Source: Filimonas effusa
GTDB lineage: Bacteria; Bacteroidota; Bacteroidia; Chitinophagales; Chitinophagaceae
Assembly (NCBI RefSeq): GCF_004118675.1
Contig: NZ_SDHZ01000001.1
Location: 620,001-684,000 of the forward strand
DNA: 64,000 bases
Direction: 5' to 3'
The notes below the pieces were generated by a model. It was not told the DNA's origin. It made no database searches and saw only the letters and a program-made list of their open reading frames with translations. Position 1 is the stretch's first letter. Each line of letters begins with the position of its first letter. Both the position numbers and the translations under genes were made by a program. Positions 8,259 to 17,424 of this stretch are shown in pieces.

Positions 8259-9578
8259 ATGAAAACAACGCTTATCCGTACCATCTTATCAGTGCTGCTG
8301 CTCACGCTTTGCTATTGTCAAAGCCGGGCACAGATCCCCGTACCCGCCGATACCACTAAAAATGCACCCGCAGCCCGCAGTGAACAAAGGCAGAGACTGC
8401 ATCCCGATAGTGTAGCACAGCAATACGATGTCGGCAACCTTGCCAGCGCCATCTTCCATCCCGGCAGGAAAAGAGACAGTGTCTCCCGCAAATCTTCCGG
8501 TATCATAGTTATTCCCAATGTGGCCGCCAACCCCAGCATCGGCGCGCAGATAGGCATCAAAGCTGTAGCTGGACGGAAACTGGGAAAAGACCCTAATACG
8601 CTGTTGTCTGTAGCTGCAACCTCGGCCTCGATAACCACCAAGGGCATCATCTATTTTTATATCAGCCATAACGTCTACACCAACAGTAATAAATGGAATT
8701 TCCAGGGAAGCCTGGTTGCTGCCAAAACTGTTACCCCCGACTTTGGTCTGGGCATCGGCAAAGCACCCGCCGGCTCCGAAACCGATCAGATCCTCGCCAA
8801 CGCCGATAGAAAACCACGCGCTCTGCATGGCCAGTTCTACAACTTCCGCGAAAAAGTGTATAAAGAAGTAAAGAAAAACCTTCTCGTAGGCGCCGGCGTC
8901 TCCTTCGATATCCGCCGCAAGCTCGACGAAAGGAACGCAGCGGGCACATTAACCCCCTACAACATTTACAGCGATAAATATGGCTTCGAAAGAGATCATT
9001 ATATGGCGAATGGCCTTTTATTCAATGTGCAGTACACCACCCGCGATAACCAGAACCGCGCCTATAAAGGAATGTACCTCGATGCAGGTATCCGTATAAA
9101 CCAGGAATGGATGGGTAGCACACGTAATGCCCTCCAGTTTACCGCTGATCTGAGAAAATACATCAGCCTTTCAGCCTACAATCCTGAACACGTGATTGCC
9201 TTATGGAACTGGGGTTCCTATCTTATCAGCGGCAGGGTTCCTTATCTCGAATTACCTGGTACCGCCAAAGATCCCGGCTCTAGAAGCGGCAGGGGATATA
9301 CCATTGGTTATTTTAAAGGAGAAAACTATAACTATTCCGAGATTGAATACCGCTTCCCCATTCTCCGCAACAAATTCATCAGCGGCGTCACCTTCTTTCA
9401 TCTGCAAACAGCTGATGATGACGCGGGTGCAAAACTCTTCCAGGTATGGCAGCCGGGGGGTGGGGCAGGGTTAAGGGTACTTTTCAACAAACATACACGT
9501 ACCAACCTTTGCCTCGATTATGCGTTTGGGAAATACGGTGCGAAGGGCTTTTTCCTGGGTTTGAACGAAGCCTTTTGA
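8259..9578 (+). CDS. BamA/TamA-like (D15 surface antigen) outer-membrane protein
   Basis: This protein of 439 residues has an N-terminal signal peptide (cleavage near SRAQIP) and a predicted 16-strand beta-barrel with alternating aromatic residues. The end pattern GAGLRVLFNKHTRTNLCLDYAFGK resembles the C-terminal barrel of D15/BamA proteins. No POTRA domains are visible, so it is a short, barrel-only member rather than BamA itself. Such proteins are common in Bacteroidota and their role is usually unknown. The ATG at 8259 is chosen over a TTG at 8232 because the signal peptide starts there. Confidence 0.75.
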   Translation: MKTTLIRTILSVLLLTLCYCQSRAQIPVPADTTKNAPAARSEQRQRLHPDSVAQQYDVGNLASAIFHPGRKRDSVSRKSSGIIVIPNVAANPSIGAQIGIKAVAGRKLGKDPNTLLSVAATSASITTKGIIYFYISHNVYTNSNKWNFQGSLVAAKTVTPDFGLGIGKAPAGSETDQILANADRKPRALHGQFYNFREKVYKEVKKNLLVGAGVSFDIRRKLDERNAAGTLTPYNIYSDKYGFERDHYMANGLLFNVQYTTRDNQNRAYKGMYLDAGIRINQEWMGSTRNALQFTADLRKYISLSAYNPEHVIALWNWGSYLISGRVPYLELPGTAKDPGSRSGRGYTIGYFKGENYNYSEIEYRFPILRNKFISGVTFFHLQTADDDAGAKLFQVWQPGGGAGLRVLFNKHTRTNLCLDYAFGKYGAKGFFLGLNEAF

Positions 9579-9629
9579 TTTTGAAAAATTACGGGTAAAT
9601 TTATAGCACCTATTTAAAACCACGGTACT

Positions 9630-10556
9630 ATGAATTACCTTCAGCTCTATGAAGCCCTTACAGGTCTCTTGCCTAAACGTATCAAAATAACCCTGATCAA
9701 TTACAACACCGGTCAGGAAATTGGAATATTTAAAATAGACGCCTCAAATCTCCCCGAAGTTTTTGATAAACCATTGGTGATAGATATCGGCAACAAGCGC
9801 TGGCGCGTAATGCAGGCAGCGCCTAAAACCGCTGCCGACTACCTCTTCAGTAAAAAACTTATCCTGAAAGTGCAGGACGAATTACTGCCCGCCAATCTCC
9901 TGCCTTTCCAGGCTCCAACCACCGCCGCCGATAAGCCAGCTATCCTACCCCGCGAACCTGTTGATGCTGTTGCTAAAATAGCGTTCGATTCTAAATCAGT
10001 ATTCGCGGGTGCGTCCTATAACGCTGCTATTCCATCAGTTACAGGTGAAATAGCCAAAGGCGGTTCTCAATCGCCGGATCCCTATATCCTGACAATCGAA
10101 GAAACCGACTGGCGCCAGGTAGAACTGGCTGCAGAAGACTGCCTCTCCGTAGTGACCATAGATCTTCATTCAGTACAACAATTGCTTTCAGAACAGCCCG
10201 ATGCGCTTACCGGCTACCGGCAGCAACACACCCGCAGCCGGCAACTCACGCAAACACTTCTGATTCCCTGGAACAGCTTCCTCGACCAGCTCCATAAACC
10301 TGTTATCGGTCCATTGTATTTGCGCAGGTCGGGATGGGTGGAAAACGGCTTTACAATTGCTTCGGAACACCATACCTACTACGGGATCTCTACCAATGAT
10401 CATATCCGGGTCCTGTGCCTGCCTGCAATGCCTGTAATGGACGATGAGCTCATGAACATAATGGAACACTTTAAATTGTTGCTGGTCGACTGGTGCGGCG
10501 CCTATTGTTTTGGCGGCATCACAAATCCATTTGAACCACAGAACAATGTGAAATGA
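9630..10556 (+). CDS. Hypothetical protein, 308 aa
   Basis: I do not recognise a family. The protein is soluble, with no signal peptide or transmembrane segment. It opens with a compact domain (about 1-85, MNYLQLYEALTGLLPKRIKI) with alternating strands, then a Pro/Ala-rich linker (95-150) and a second domain with many aromatic residues (YILTIEETDW, HHTYYGI) ending in WCGAYCFGG. Codon use resembles the neighbours. It lies 50 bp after the barrel gene and 64 bp before the Rossmann-fold gene, all on one strand, so co-transcription is possible. Confidence 0.65.
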   Translation: MNYLQLYEALTGLLPKRIKITLINYNTGQEIGIFKIDASNLPEVFDKPLVIDIGNKRWRVMQAAPKTAADYLFSKKLILKVQDELLPANLLPFQAPTTAADKPAILPREPVDAVAKIAFDSKSVFAGASYNAAIPSVTGEIAKGGSQSPDPYILTIEETDWRQVELAAEDCLSVVTIDLHSVQQLLSEQPDALTGYRQQHTRSRQLTQTLLIPWNSFLDQLHKPVIGPLYLRRSGWVENGFTIASEHHTYYGISTNDHIRVLCLPAMPVMDDELMNIMEHFKLLLVDWCGAYCFGGITNPFEPQNNVK

Positions 10557-10620
10557 ACTTTATAGCAAAGCATACCGTTAATAAATACCGGAACTTTGTA
10601 CTTAAAATAAAATCTGGAAA

Positions 10621-11289
10621 ATGAATATCAGAGCAATAATAACCGGTGCAACAGGTATGGTAGGTGAAGGGGTATTGATGGAATGTTTGCAAAACCCAGA
10701 TGTGGAATCCGTCCTCATCATCAACCGGAAAGCTTCGGGCTTTTCCCATCCAAAATTGCACGAAATAGTACATCGCGACTTCTTCGACCTGGAACCAATT
10801 GCAGCACAGCTCTCCGGTTATAACGCCTGTTATTTCTGCCTCGGAATTTCTTCCTTGGGCATCAGCCAGGAAGAATATAAACGCACCACGTTCGACCTGA
10901 CAATGAATTTTGCCCGCCTGCTGGCAAAGTATAACCCCGACATGACATTTTGTTATGTATCGGGCGCTGGCACCGATAGCTCTGAAAAAGGACGTATTGC
11001 CTGGGCGCGCATAAAAGGTGCTACCGAAAACGCATTGGCAGAACTGTTCCCCGCTGCATATATGTTCCGCCCGGGATTCATGAAACCAACAGAGGGACAA
11101 AAAAATATCAAAAGCTTTTTCCGCTGGATCGCCTGGATGTACCCCTTAGGCCGTAAACTCTTTCCCGGCGGCTTCTGTACACTGAAAGAAGTAGGCCTGG
11201 CCATGATCAATGTGGTAAATAAAGGCTATCCCCGCCGCATCATAGAAGTAAAAGATATCGTAGCCCTTGCAGAAGGAAAAATCAGGTAA
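10621..11289 (+). CDS. NAD(P)-binding Rossmann-fold protein (atypical SDR, HTATIP2/YbjT-like)
   Basis: This 222-residue protein starts directly with a nucleotide-binding fold: IITGATGMVGEGV carries the GATGxxG loop at residues 9-15. A later YVSGAGTDSSEKGR segment, followed by WARIKGATENAL, resembles the S/Y-K region of atypical short-chain dehydrogenases. Length and motifs fit the HTATIP2-like or YbjT-like branch, whose substrates are mostly unknown. A Crp/Fnr-type regulator follows 48 bp downstream on the same strand and could regulate it. Confidence 0.8.
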   Translation: MNIRAIITGATGMVGEGVLMECLQNPDVESVLIINRKASGFSHPKLHEIVHRDFFDLEPIAAQLSGYNACYFCLGISSLGISQEEYKRTTFDLTMNFARLLAKYNPDMTFCYVSGAGTDSSEKGRIAWARIKGATENALAELFPAAYMFRPGFMKPTEGQKNIKSFFRWIAWMYPLGRKLFPGGFCTLKEVGLAMINVVNKGYPRRIIEVKDIVALAEGKIR

Positions 11290-11337
11290 CATATTGTATT
11301 TTGCCGCTTCATCTTAACAGAGCAACCTGTATTGGGC

Positions 11338-11901
11338 ATGAAGCAATTATTTGAACACCTGCAGTTTTTTTACCAGCTCACAAAAGAAGCGCAACAGGCG
11401 CTGGAAGCTTCTTTTGAACATATTGTACTTCCGAAGAACGAATTCCTGGTAACAGAAGGAAAAATATGCAGGCGTATGTACTTCCTGCAGCAGGGATGCC
11501 TGCGCGGTTGCTATAATCTCGATGGCAAGGAAATTACACACTGGTTTGGATTCGAAAACGACTTCGTTACCTCTTTCCATAGCTTCATTACACAGGAACC
11601 CGCTGTCGAAAACATCCAGCTCATGGAAGGATCGGTTTTATGGGCTATCTCTAAAGAAGCGCTCACGGCGTTGTTCAATAAGCATCACGATATAGAACGG
11701 CTCGTTCGCATAGCCTATGAAAAATACTATATCCGCCTCGAAGAACGTTATGTGAACGCCCAGTTTAAAACCGCTACGGAACGTTACGAAAATCTCCTGC
11801 TCGAAAGACCGCATATCATAGAACGCGCACCGTTAGGGTATATCGCCTCTTACCTGGGGATCTCTCAGGAAACGCTCAGCCGTATCAGGGCCAGGCTTTA
11901 A
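11338..11901 (+). CDS. Crp/Fnr family transcriptional regulator
   Basis: This 187-residue protein has a cyclic-nucleotide-binding beta-roll (about 25-115) and a C-terminal winged helix whose recognition region is LGYIASYLGISQETLSRIRARL. It lacks the four N-terminal cysteines of Fnr, so it is not an iron-sulfur sensor of that type. The small-molecule signal is unknown. The ATG at 11338 is preferred over a TTG two codons upstream. The gene sits between a Rossmann-fold oxidoreductase and a YiaA-like membrane protein. Confidence 0.88.
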   Translation: MKQLFEHLQFFYQLTKEAQQALEASFEHIVLPKNEFLVTEGKICRRMYFLQQGCLRGCYNLDGKEITHWFGFENDFVTSFHSFITQEPAVENIQLMEGSVLWAISKEALTALFNKHHDIERLVRIAYEKYYIRLEERYVNAQFKTATERYENLLLERPHIIERAPLGYIASYLGISQETLSRIRARL

Positions 11902-11982
11902 CATTTACCAGCCTAATTTTTGACAATAGTCAAAAATTAGCTTATCACGCCGCAATAGATTTGTTTTCATAAAGATGAATAT

Positions 11983-12432
11983 ATGGAAACAAAGATCAGA
12001 CAACAGCCTTCCGCAGCCTTTATAGCAGCTTCCTGGATCGCCCTGCTCGCCGGCGTAGTGGCTTATAACATCGGCCTTTGGAATGCCGATATGGAACTCA
12101 ACGAAAAAGGTTACTACTTTACCATATTGCTGTTTGGATTGTTCGCAGCAATCTCTGTACAAAAAGCAGTTCGTGACCAACTGGAAGGTATACCCGTTAC
12201 TAACCTATACTATGGCCTGGCCTGGTTCTCTACACTGGTGGCTGTTCTGTTGCTTGTAGTGGGGCTATGGAATGCAACGCTTACCAGGAGCGAAAAAGGA
12301 TTCTATGCCATGTCTTTTACGCTTAGCCTCTTCGCGGCAATCGCTGTTCAAAAGAATACCCGCGATATGAAAAATACCGAAAAGGAAGAACCCCGGAACC
12401 CCGCAGACTACAACAACCAGGGAAGGCTTTAA
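11983..12432 (+). CDS. YiaA/YiaB family inner-membrane protein
   Basis: This 149-residue protein contains two copies of the YiaA/B two-helix unit. The halves are clearly related: FIAASWIALLAGVVAYNIGLWNA and YYGLAWFSTLVAVLLLVVGLWNA, each followed by an EKGFY/EKGYY motif, another helix, and VQKxxRD. Four transmembrane helices are expected. The molecular role of YiaA/YiaB is not established. The stop codon lies inside an inverted repeat shared with the convergent downstream gene. Confidence 0.88.
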   Translation: METKIRQQPSAAFIAASWIALLAGVVAYNIGLWNADMELNEKGYYFTILLFGLFAAISVQKAVRDQLEGIPVTNLYYGLAWFSTLVAVLLLVVGLWNATLTRSEKGFYAMSFTLSLFAAIAVQKNTRDMKNTEKEEPRNPADYNNQGRL

Positions 12433-12442
12433 GCCTCCCTGG
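12417..12442. terminator. Inverted repeat between convergent genes, probable bidirectional terminator
   Basis: CCAGGG plus AGGC pairs with GCCT plus CCCTGG, with one bulged A, around a TTTAA loop. It overlaps the stop codon of the YiaA-like gene and ends 13 bp before the convergent dehydrogenase stop. There is no long T-tract on either side. Confidence 0.5.
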
Positions 12443-12455
12443 TGCTAAACAAATG

Positions 12456-13307
12456 CTAACCCTGCGCAGCCAGGTGATTGATAATACCGATAACATCCTG
12501 CTCTCCATAACCGGCATCATGAGCCGACTGGTAAGTGGCAACAAGCACCTCCGATAAAGGATAGTTCGCGCCCGCAGCAGTGGCCAGTAAAACATCTTTC
12601 AGCATAAGGTCCAGTGCAAATGCCGGTTTGTAATTGCCTTCCACCAGCAGGGGAGTCTTTACCCGCGTAGCGCCACTGCCACTTGCACTTTCATTAATGA
12701 TCTCTAAAATATCCTTCCGCTCTATCCCCAGCTTGCCCGAAAACAGAACCGTCTCTGCCAGCCCTTGATATAATATGGAAATAAAGTAGTTCACCGATAG
12801 CTTTGCTGCAAGGCCCTTCCCGTTTTCACCAAGATGTTTGATCAGCTTACCCATCTTCTCCAGGTAGGGATACGCCCGCTTAACGGCGTCAGCAGAGCCG
12901 CCTGCCATGATCGTTAAACTGCCTTCAGTGGCAGGTTTGGTGCTGCCCGCAACGGGAGCGTCTATCAGCGAAGCGCCTTTAGCCTTTAATGCTTCCGCTA
13001 TAGATAATGACAACGTTGGAGAAATAGTGCTCATGTCTACAAACAACTTGCCGCCTATCTCTTCTTTTACGATTTCATCATATACCGCCTTCACTGCCGC
13101 ATCATTGGTCAGCATCGTGAAAACAATTGTACTATCCTGCACCAGCGCGCTTATACTGCTGCAAACAGTTGTTGTGGAAGCAAAACCTTTAGCCCTTTCT
13201 GCTGTTCTGTTATAGACCGATAAACTAAATCCAGCCCGCTCCAGGTTCATCGCCATAGGATGGCCCATGCTGCCAAGTCCTATAAATCCAAGCCTTTCTG
13301 TGCTCAT
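12456..13307 (-). CDS. NAD(P)-dependent beta-hydroxyacid dehydrogenase (3-hydroxyisobutyrate dehydrogenase family)
   Basis: This 283-residue cytoplasmic enzyme has the family's N-terminal dinucleotide motif GLGSMGHPMAMNLERAG, the substrate motif DAPVAGSTKPATEGSLTIMAGG, and the catalytic-lysine region GLAAKLSVNY in the all-alpha C-terminal domain. The family oxidises 3-hydroxyacids such as 3-hydroxyisobutyrate or tartronate semialdehyde, or reduces glyoxylate-type aldehydes. Substrate assignment by motif alone is unsafe. It is monocistronic, and divergent from the next NAD-dependent enzyme across a 169-bp gap. Confidence 0.88.
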   Translation of the reverse strand: MSTERLGFIGLGSMGHPMAMNLERAGFSLSVYNRTAERAKGFASTTTVCSSISALVQDSTIVFTMLTNDAAVKAVYDEIVKEEIGGKLFVDMSTISPTLSLSIAEALKAKGASLIDAPVAGSTKPATEGSLTIMAGGSADAVKRAYPYLEKMGKLIKHLGENGKGLAAKLSVNYFISILYQGLAETVLFSGKLGIERKDILEIINESASGSGATRVKTPLLVEGNYKPAFALDLMLKDVLLATAAGANYPLSEVLVATYQSAHDAGYGEQDVIGIINHLAAQG

Positions 13308-13476
13308 AATATCGCTGTATTTTTATTGTTGTTTAAAACTCATATAAAGTTAAGCCTGCTTTTTTGTAAGCGTATAAAATTAGCAAATGAGCTGTACAAC
13401 AAACCGCATTTGAACGTCATGACAAAACAGTTTAACCTTTCTCTATACATCTTTGTTATAGCCAAACAATCATAGT

Positions 13477-14517
13477 ATGACAACTCAGAATAAAGACACA
13501 CAGGTATTGGTAACAGGAGGTTCAGGTTTCGTCGGCAGCCATTGTATCCTGCAATTGCTGGCGCAGGGCTATCGTGTTAAAACTACCATCCGAAATCTTT
13601 CTAAGGCCGGTGCCGTTCGCGATATGCTCCGGGAAGGAGGCGCTACGGCACCCGACGCGCTTGCCTTTGCCGAAGCCGATCTTATGAACGATAAAGGCTG
13701 GAACGAGGCGGTGGCTGGATGCGACTATGTACTGCACGTAGCTTCTCCGTTTCCTGCCACCGTCCCGGCAGATGAAGATGAATTGATTATTCCCGCCACA
13801 CGGGGAACGCTCAGCGTGTTGCGCGCCGCCCGCGATGCAGGTGTAAAAAGGGTTGTGGTGACCTCTTCCTTTGCCGCCGTTGGCTACAGCATCGATGCGG
13901 AGGATCATGTGTTTACAGAAGACGACTGGACTAATCCCAATGCAAACATCGCCCCTTATATAAAATCAAAGACCCTGGCAGAACGGGCCGCATGGAATTT
14001 TATCCGGCAGGAGGGAGGAAGCACAGCGTTAACAGTCATCAACCCCGTAGGTATCTTTGGGCCTGTACTGGGAAAAGATTACTCTACTTCTATTCAAATG
14101 GTTCAGGCGCTCATGAGCGGCAAAATGCCAGGCACCCCAAACCTTTCTTTTGGCGTGGTTGATGTGCGTGATGTCGCAGATCTGCACATCAAAGCAATGC
14201 TGCATCCCGATGCTAAAGACCAGCGTTTCCTGGCGGTAGCCGATGGCGGTGAAATGACCTTTCCCGAAATAGGAAGCATCTTGCATGAGTACAGCGCCAG
14301 CCTGGCAAAAAAAGTACCCCTGAATGTCTTGCCCAACTGGGTAGTAAAACTGGCATCTCTGTTCAAACCCGAACTGAAACAAATGGTCCCTTTCCTCGGT
14401 AAGAAGAAACTGATCTCTAACAACAAAGCAAAAACCTGCTTAGGCTGGCAACCCAGATCTAAAAAAGAAATGATCATTGATACGGCAGAAAGCCTCATTA
14501 AATTCAACCTGGTATAA
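13477..14517 (+). CDS. NAD-dependent epimerase/dehydratase family (extended SDR aldehyde reductase)
   Basis: This 346-residue extended SDR has VLVTGGSGFVGSHCILQLL at the N-terminus (GxxGxxG cofactor loop) and VLHVASPFPAT after the fourth strand. The catalytic YIKSKTLAERAAWNF supplies the YxxxK motif. It resembles dihydroflavonol-4-reductase-like aldehyde reductases, which reduce aldehydes or ketones with NADPH. The gene is divergent from the hydroxyacid dehydrogenase. A Crp/Fnr-type gene follows 69 bp downstream, but the RIC gene beyond is its more probable target. Confidence 0.88.
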   Translation: MTTQNKDTQVLVTGGSGFVGSHCILQLLAQGYRVKTTIRNLSKAGAVRDMLREGGATAPDALAFAEADLMNDKGWNEAVAGCDYVLHVASPFPATVPADEDELIIPATRGTLSVLRAARDAGVKRVVVTSSFAAVGYSIDAEDHVFTEDDWTNPNANIAPYIKSKTLAERAAWNFIRQEGGSTALTVINPVGIFGPVLGKDYSTSIQMVQALMSGKMPGTPNLSFGVVDVRDVADLHIKAMLHPDAKDQRFLAVADGGEMTFPEIGSILHEYSASLAKKVPLNVLPNWVVKLASLFKPELKQMVPFLGKKKLISNNKAKTCLGWQPRSKKEMIIDTAESLIKFNLV

Positions 14518-14586
14518 CTGAATGATACAGGCTGTAATAGCTTCGCAGCTTCTGTTTCTCCCCTTCAAATTCCGTATCTTGCCGTC

Positions 14587-15183
14587 ATGTTAACACTCGA
14601 CCAGTTAATAGCATGGGGAGGCCAGTTGCGCTCTTATCCTAAAGGAAAGATCATCTTTTTCGAAGGCGAAGAAGCGCAGTATTTCTATATGGTATCCTCA
14701 GGCAAGGTCAAAATGTTTAACAGCAACGACGAAGGAAAAGACTTTATCCAGGGCATCTTTTATGAAGGAGATAGTTTTGGCGAACCTCCTTTGTTTACCG
14801 AAGACAAACGTTACCCCGCTTCTGCTATTGCCGATGCCGATGCCGTGATAATACGACTGTCCAGGCAACAGTTCTTCGATAAGCTTCCCCAGCATTACGA
14901 AGCCCACCTGCAAATAACACAGGCGCTGGCCAACAGGCTGCGTTTCAAAACAATGGTATCGCACGAAATAGCGATTCATTCACCGGAACATCGCCTCCTT
15001 ACCATGCTCCGTTACTACAAAAGCACCTATGGCCCCGAATCCGGCCCGTTCGAAATGAATCTCACACGCCAGGAACTCGCCGATCTCACCGGCTTGAGGG
15101 TAGAAACGGTGATCCGCGCAGTAAAAGAACTTGAACGCAAAGGGAAACTTAGCATCGAGAACCATAAGATCGTAATTCAGTAA
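14587..15183 (+). CDS. Crp/Fnr family transcriptional regulator upstream of RIC
   Basis: This 198-residue regulator has a cyclic-nucleotide-binding-like domain (about 15-130) and a classic Crp-type winged helix, LTRQELADLTGLRVETVIRAVKELERKGKL. No Fnr-type cysteine cluster is present. A palindrome of the Crp/Fnr type (15217-15232) follows the stop codon and lies upstream of the di-iron repair gene, suggesting that this regulator controls RIC in response to nitric oxide or redox stress, as DNR/NnrR-type regulators do elsewhere. Its own promoter may be TATCTTG, 6 nt before the ATG. Function is inferred from context. Confidence 0.88.
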   Translation: MLTLDQLIAWGGQLRSYPKGKIIFFEGEEAQYFYMVSSGKVKMFNSNDEGKDFIQGIFYEGDSFGEPPLFTEDKRYPASAIADADAVIIRLSRQQFFDKLPQHYEAHLQITQALANRLRFKTMVSHEIAIHSPEHRLLTMLRYYKSTYGPESGPFEMNLTRQELADLTGLRVETVIRAVKELERKGKLSIENHKIVIQ

Positions 15184-15216
15184 TTTTCCTCTTTTCGAAA
15201 AGCGATCGCTGCATGC

Positions 15217-15232
15217 TATGATTCAGATCATA
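15217..15232. promoter_or_regulatory. Crp/Fnr-type palindrome TATGAT-TCAG-ATCATA
   Basis: A perfect 6-bp inverted repeat with a 4-bp spacer, close to the Fnr/DNR consensus TTGAT-N4-ATCAA. A near-consensus -7 element, TAATCTTG, lies at 15254-15261. It would put transcription start near 15266 and the palindrome centre (15224.5) at about -41.5, the classic class II activator position. Confidence 0.65.
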
Positions 15233-15331
15233 CAGCCTCATCGTATTGCATGGTAATCTTGCATAGTGAACAGGACGCAGCCACGCTGCAACACCCCTGG
15301 AACAGTTTACTAATATTAAATCGTATTGACT

Positions 15332-16081
15332 ATGCAATGGCAAGCATCTGCTGCAGTATGGAGTGAAATTACCGTAGGACAAATAGTCGCCCAGGATATC
15401 CGCAAAGCGGAAATATTGAAATCAATGGGTATAGATTTCTGCTGCGGCGGCAAGAAAAAACTGAAAGACGTATGCGCTGAAAAAGAATTGGATCTCGAAC
15501 AGGTAAAAGCAGCGCTTTCCGTAGCTCCCGCTACCGGGGGAGCCGATAAAAACGACTATGTGAATTGGAGCGCTTCTTTCCTGGTAGATTACATCTACAA
15601 TCAGCACCACCTGTACTATTACAACAACCTTCCTCTCATCAACGAACTGTTGAATAAAGTGGCCGGTAAACATGGAGATCGTAACCCTGAACTGTTAAGG
15701 TTACACCGTTACTTCGGACAGCTGCAGCAGGAGTTGAATGAGCACTTCCTGAAAGAAGAACAGGTGCTGTTTCCTGCCATCAAACAACTGAGCGCAGCAG
15801 CCGGCAAAGGCAGCGTCGCCCAGGGTGCCATAAGCCTCAACGCCCCCATTGGCGTTATGGAAGCCGATCACGAAATGGCAGGCGAACTGCTCGAATCAAT
15901 GGCATCCATTACCAACAACTTTACACCACCTCCCGGCGCCTGCAATAGCTATGCATTGTTATTCGCCAAACTCAAAGATCTTCGCGACGACCTGCACATG
16001 CATGTTCATCTCGAAAACAATATTCTCTTCCCCAAAGCCTTAGCCCTCCAGGAGCAAACGCTTGTTTCAGCCCATTTATAA
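15332..16081 (+). CDS. ric: Iron-sulfur cluster repair di-iron protein (RIC/ScdA/YtfE family)
   Basis: This protein of 249 residues has an N-terminal ScdA_N (DUF542) domain with the DFCCGGKKKLKDVC motif. A hemerythrin-like four-helix bundle follows, with iron-ligand segments HHLYYYN, HFLKEEQVLFPAI, EADHEMAGELL and HVHLENNILFP. The family repairs iron-sulfur clusters damaged by nitric oxide or peroxide and can handle NO directly. The ATG at 15332 is preferred over a TTG two codons upstream. A Crp/Fnr gene and operator lie immediately upstream, and a strong terminator follows, so it is probably a single-gene, stress-induced unit. Confidence 0.92.
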   Translation: MQWQASAAVWSEITVGQIVAQDIRKAEILKSMGIDFCCGGKKKLKDVCAEKELDLEQVKAALSVAPATGGADKNDYVNWSASFLVDYIYNQHHLYYYNNLPLINELLNKVAGKHGDRNPELLRLHRYFGQLQQELNEHFLKEEQVLFPAIKQLSAAAGKGSVAQGAISLNAPIGVMEADHEMAGELLESMASITNNFTPPPGACNSYALLFAKLKDLRDDLHMHVHLENNILFPKALALQEQTLVSAHL

Positions 16082-16116
16082 GTTCGTGCCTGAATGATCG
16101 GCACATTCAAACGCCC

Positions 16117-16162
16117 CCTGACAGATCTGTTCTTTAAAAGAGAGCAGCCTGTCAGGTTTTTT
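16117..16162 (+). terminator. Intrinsic terminator after RIC
   Basis: CCTGACAG (16117-16124) pairs with CTGTCAGG (16149-16156), followed directly by six T. The 24-nt loop can form a smaller inner hairpin. Confidence 0.85.
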
Positions 16163-16247
16163 ATGTGCCATCCATCAACTGCTCCCATTCCCCACTCAAC
16201 CATTTCCCCCCTGATCACTCTGCCATCTATTTCTTATATTTATCCCT

Positions 16248-17399
16248 ATGAAAAAATCAATGCCATTTGAAAAGCTCCTGGTGCTTGCATTGTCTTTATG
16301 CCCGCTGCTAACCAGCGCGCAACAAAGCTTCAGCGTTAGAGGAAAAATAGATCAGTTGAAGGATGGTAATAAGGTCTTTCTTATATACCAGGTAGATGAT
16401 AAGCAGATTGTCGATTCCGCAATTGTCCGGCAAAGTAATTTTGAATTTAAGGGAACATTACAATATCCTGTACGGTCAGTGCTTTGTCTTCACAAAAATC
16501 CATACCTGGCAAAACCCGGGAAAAGTGAAAAATACGACTTCTTTAAGTTTTACCTCGAGCCTGCTGCAATAGAACTAACTGCAGTAGATTCGCTTAAGCA
16601 TATACGTATTGCAGGCTCCCCCGTCAATAGTCAGGATAGTGTCTTGAAAATGATGCTGCAGGAAAATGAAGCCAGATCCAAAGCCTTGAATGATGAATAC
16701 GATGCCCTGCCAAAAGAAAAACAAAAAGATACGGCCGTCTTCAACTCCTTTGTAAAACGGGAACAGCAGATCTTTCAGGAGTCCTTTCAAATTCATCTGG
16801 CCTTTGCGCAAAAATATCCTGAATCTTACCTCGCACTCTTGTCCCTAACTAACATTGCTTCCCAGCCTGGTATGGCCGACGATGCAGAGAAAGCTTTTCA
16901 AAAGCTTCCCGGAAAATGGAAGAACGCTCCCTTGGGTAAAACCATTCCTATACGCCTGGCGGCAGAAAGAAATACAGGTATAGGAAAAACGGCCCCGGGC
17001 TTTGAACAAAAAACTGCCACAGGCACCACTGTGAAATTATCCGACTATAAAGGCAAATATGTCTTGATCGACTTTTGGGCAAGCTGGTGCGGCCCTTGCA
17101 GGCAGGAGAACCCCAACCTCGTAAAAGCATACAACACCTACCACTCGAAAGGATTGGAGATCCTCGGTATTTCCCTCGATGCAGCGGGTCAGCGCGACGC
17201 ATGGCTTAATGCAATCGAAAAAGACCAGCTCTTATGGACACAGGTAACAGATCTCAAAGGATGGGATAACGATGCTGCTCTGATTTATGGCATACGTTCC
17301 ATCCCCGCAAATTATCTGGTAGACCCTTCAGGAAAGATTGTCGCAAAAGATCTTCGTGGAGAAGCCCTGAATCGAATGCTCTCGGAATTGTTTAAATAG
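16248..17399 (+). CDS. TlpA-like thioredoxin with N-terminal DUF4369 domain
   Basis: This 383-residue exported protein has a signal peptide ending at TSAQQ. A DUF4369 beta-domain (about 27-125) and a helical linker follow, then an AhpC/TSA-Redoxin domain with the redox motif WCGPC at residues 280-284 in FWASWCGPCRQENPNL. Such proteins reduce or isomerise disulfides in the periplasm. Membership of this DUF4369-TlpA class is typical of Bacteroidota and often accompanies Sus loci, but no SusCD pair is adjacent here. It starts 86 bp after the RIC terminator. Confidence 0.9.
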   Translation: MKKSMPFEKLLVLALSLCPLLTSAQQSFSVRGKIDQLKDGNKVFLIYQVDDKQIVDSAIVRQSNFEFKGTLQYPVRSVLCLHKNPYLAKPGKSEKYDFFKFYLEPAAIELTAVDSLKHIRIAGSPVNSQDSVLKMMLQENEARSKALNDEYDALPKEKQKDTAVFNSFVKREQQIFQESFQIHLAFAQKYPESYLALLSLTNIASQPGMADDAEKAFQKLPGKWKNAPLGKTIPIRLAAERNTGIGKTAPGFEQKTATGTTVKLSDYKGKYVLIDFWASWCGPCRQENPNLVKAYNTYHSKGLEILGISLDAAGQRDAWLNAIEKDQLLWTQVTDLKGWDNDAALIYGIRSIPANYLVDPSGKIVAKDLRGEALNRMLSELFK

Positions 17400-17424
17400 T
17401 CTGTTCAACCTAAACTTTTTTCGG

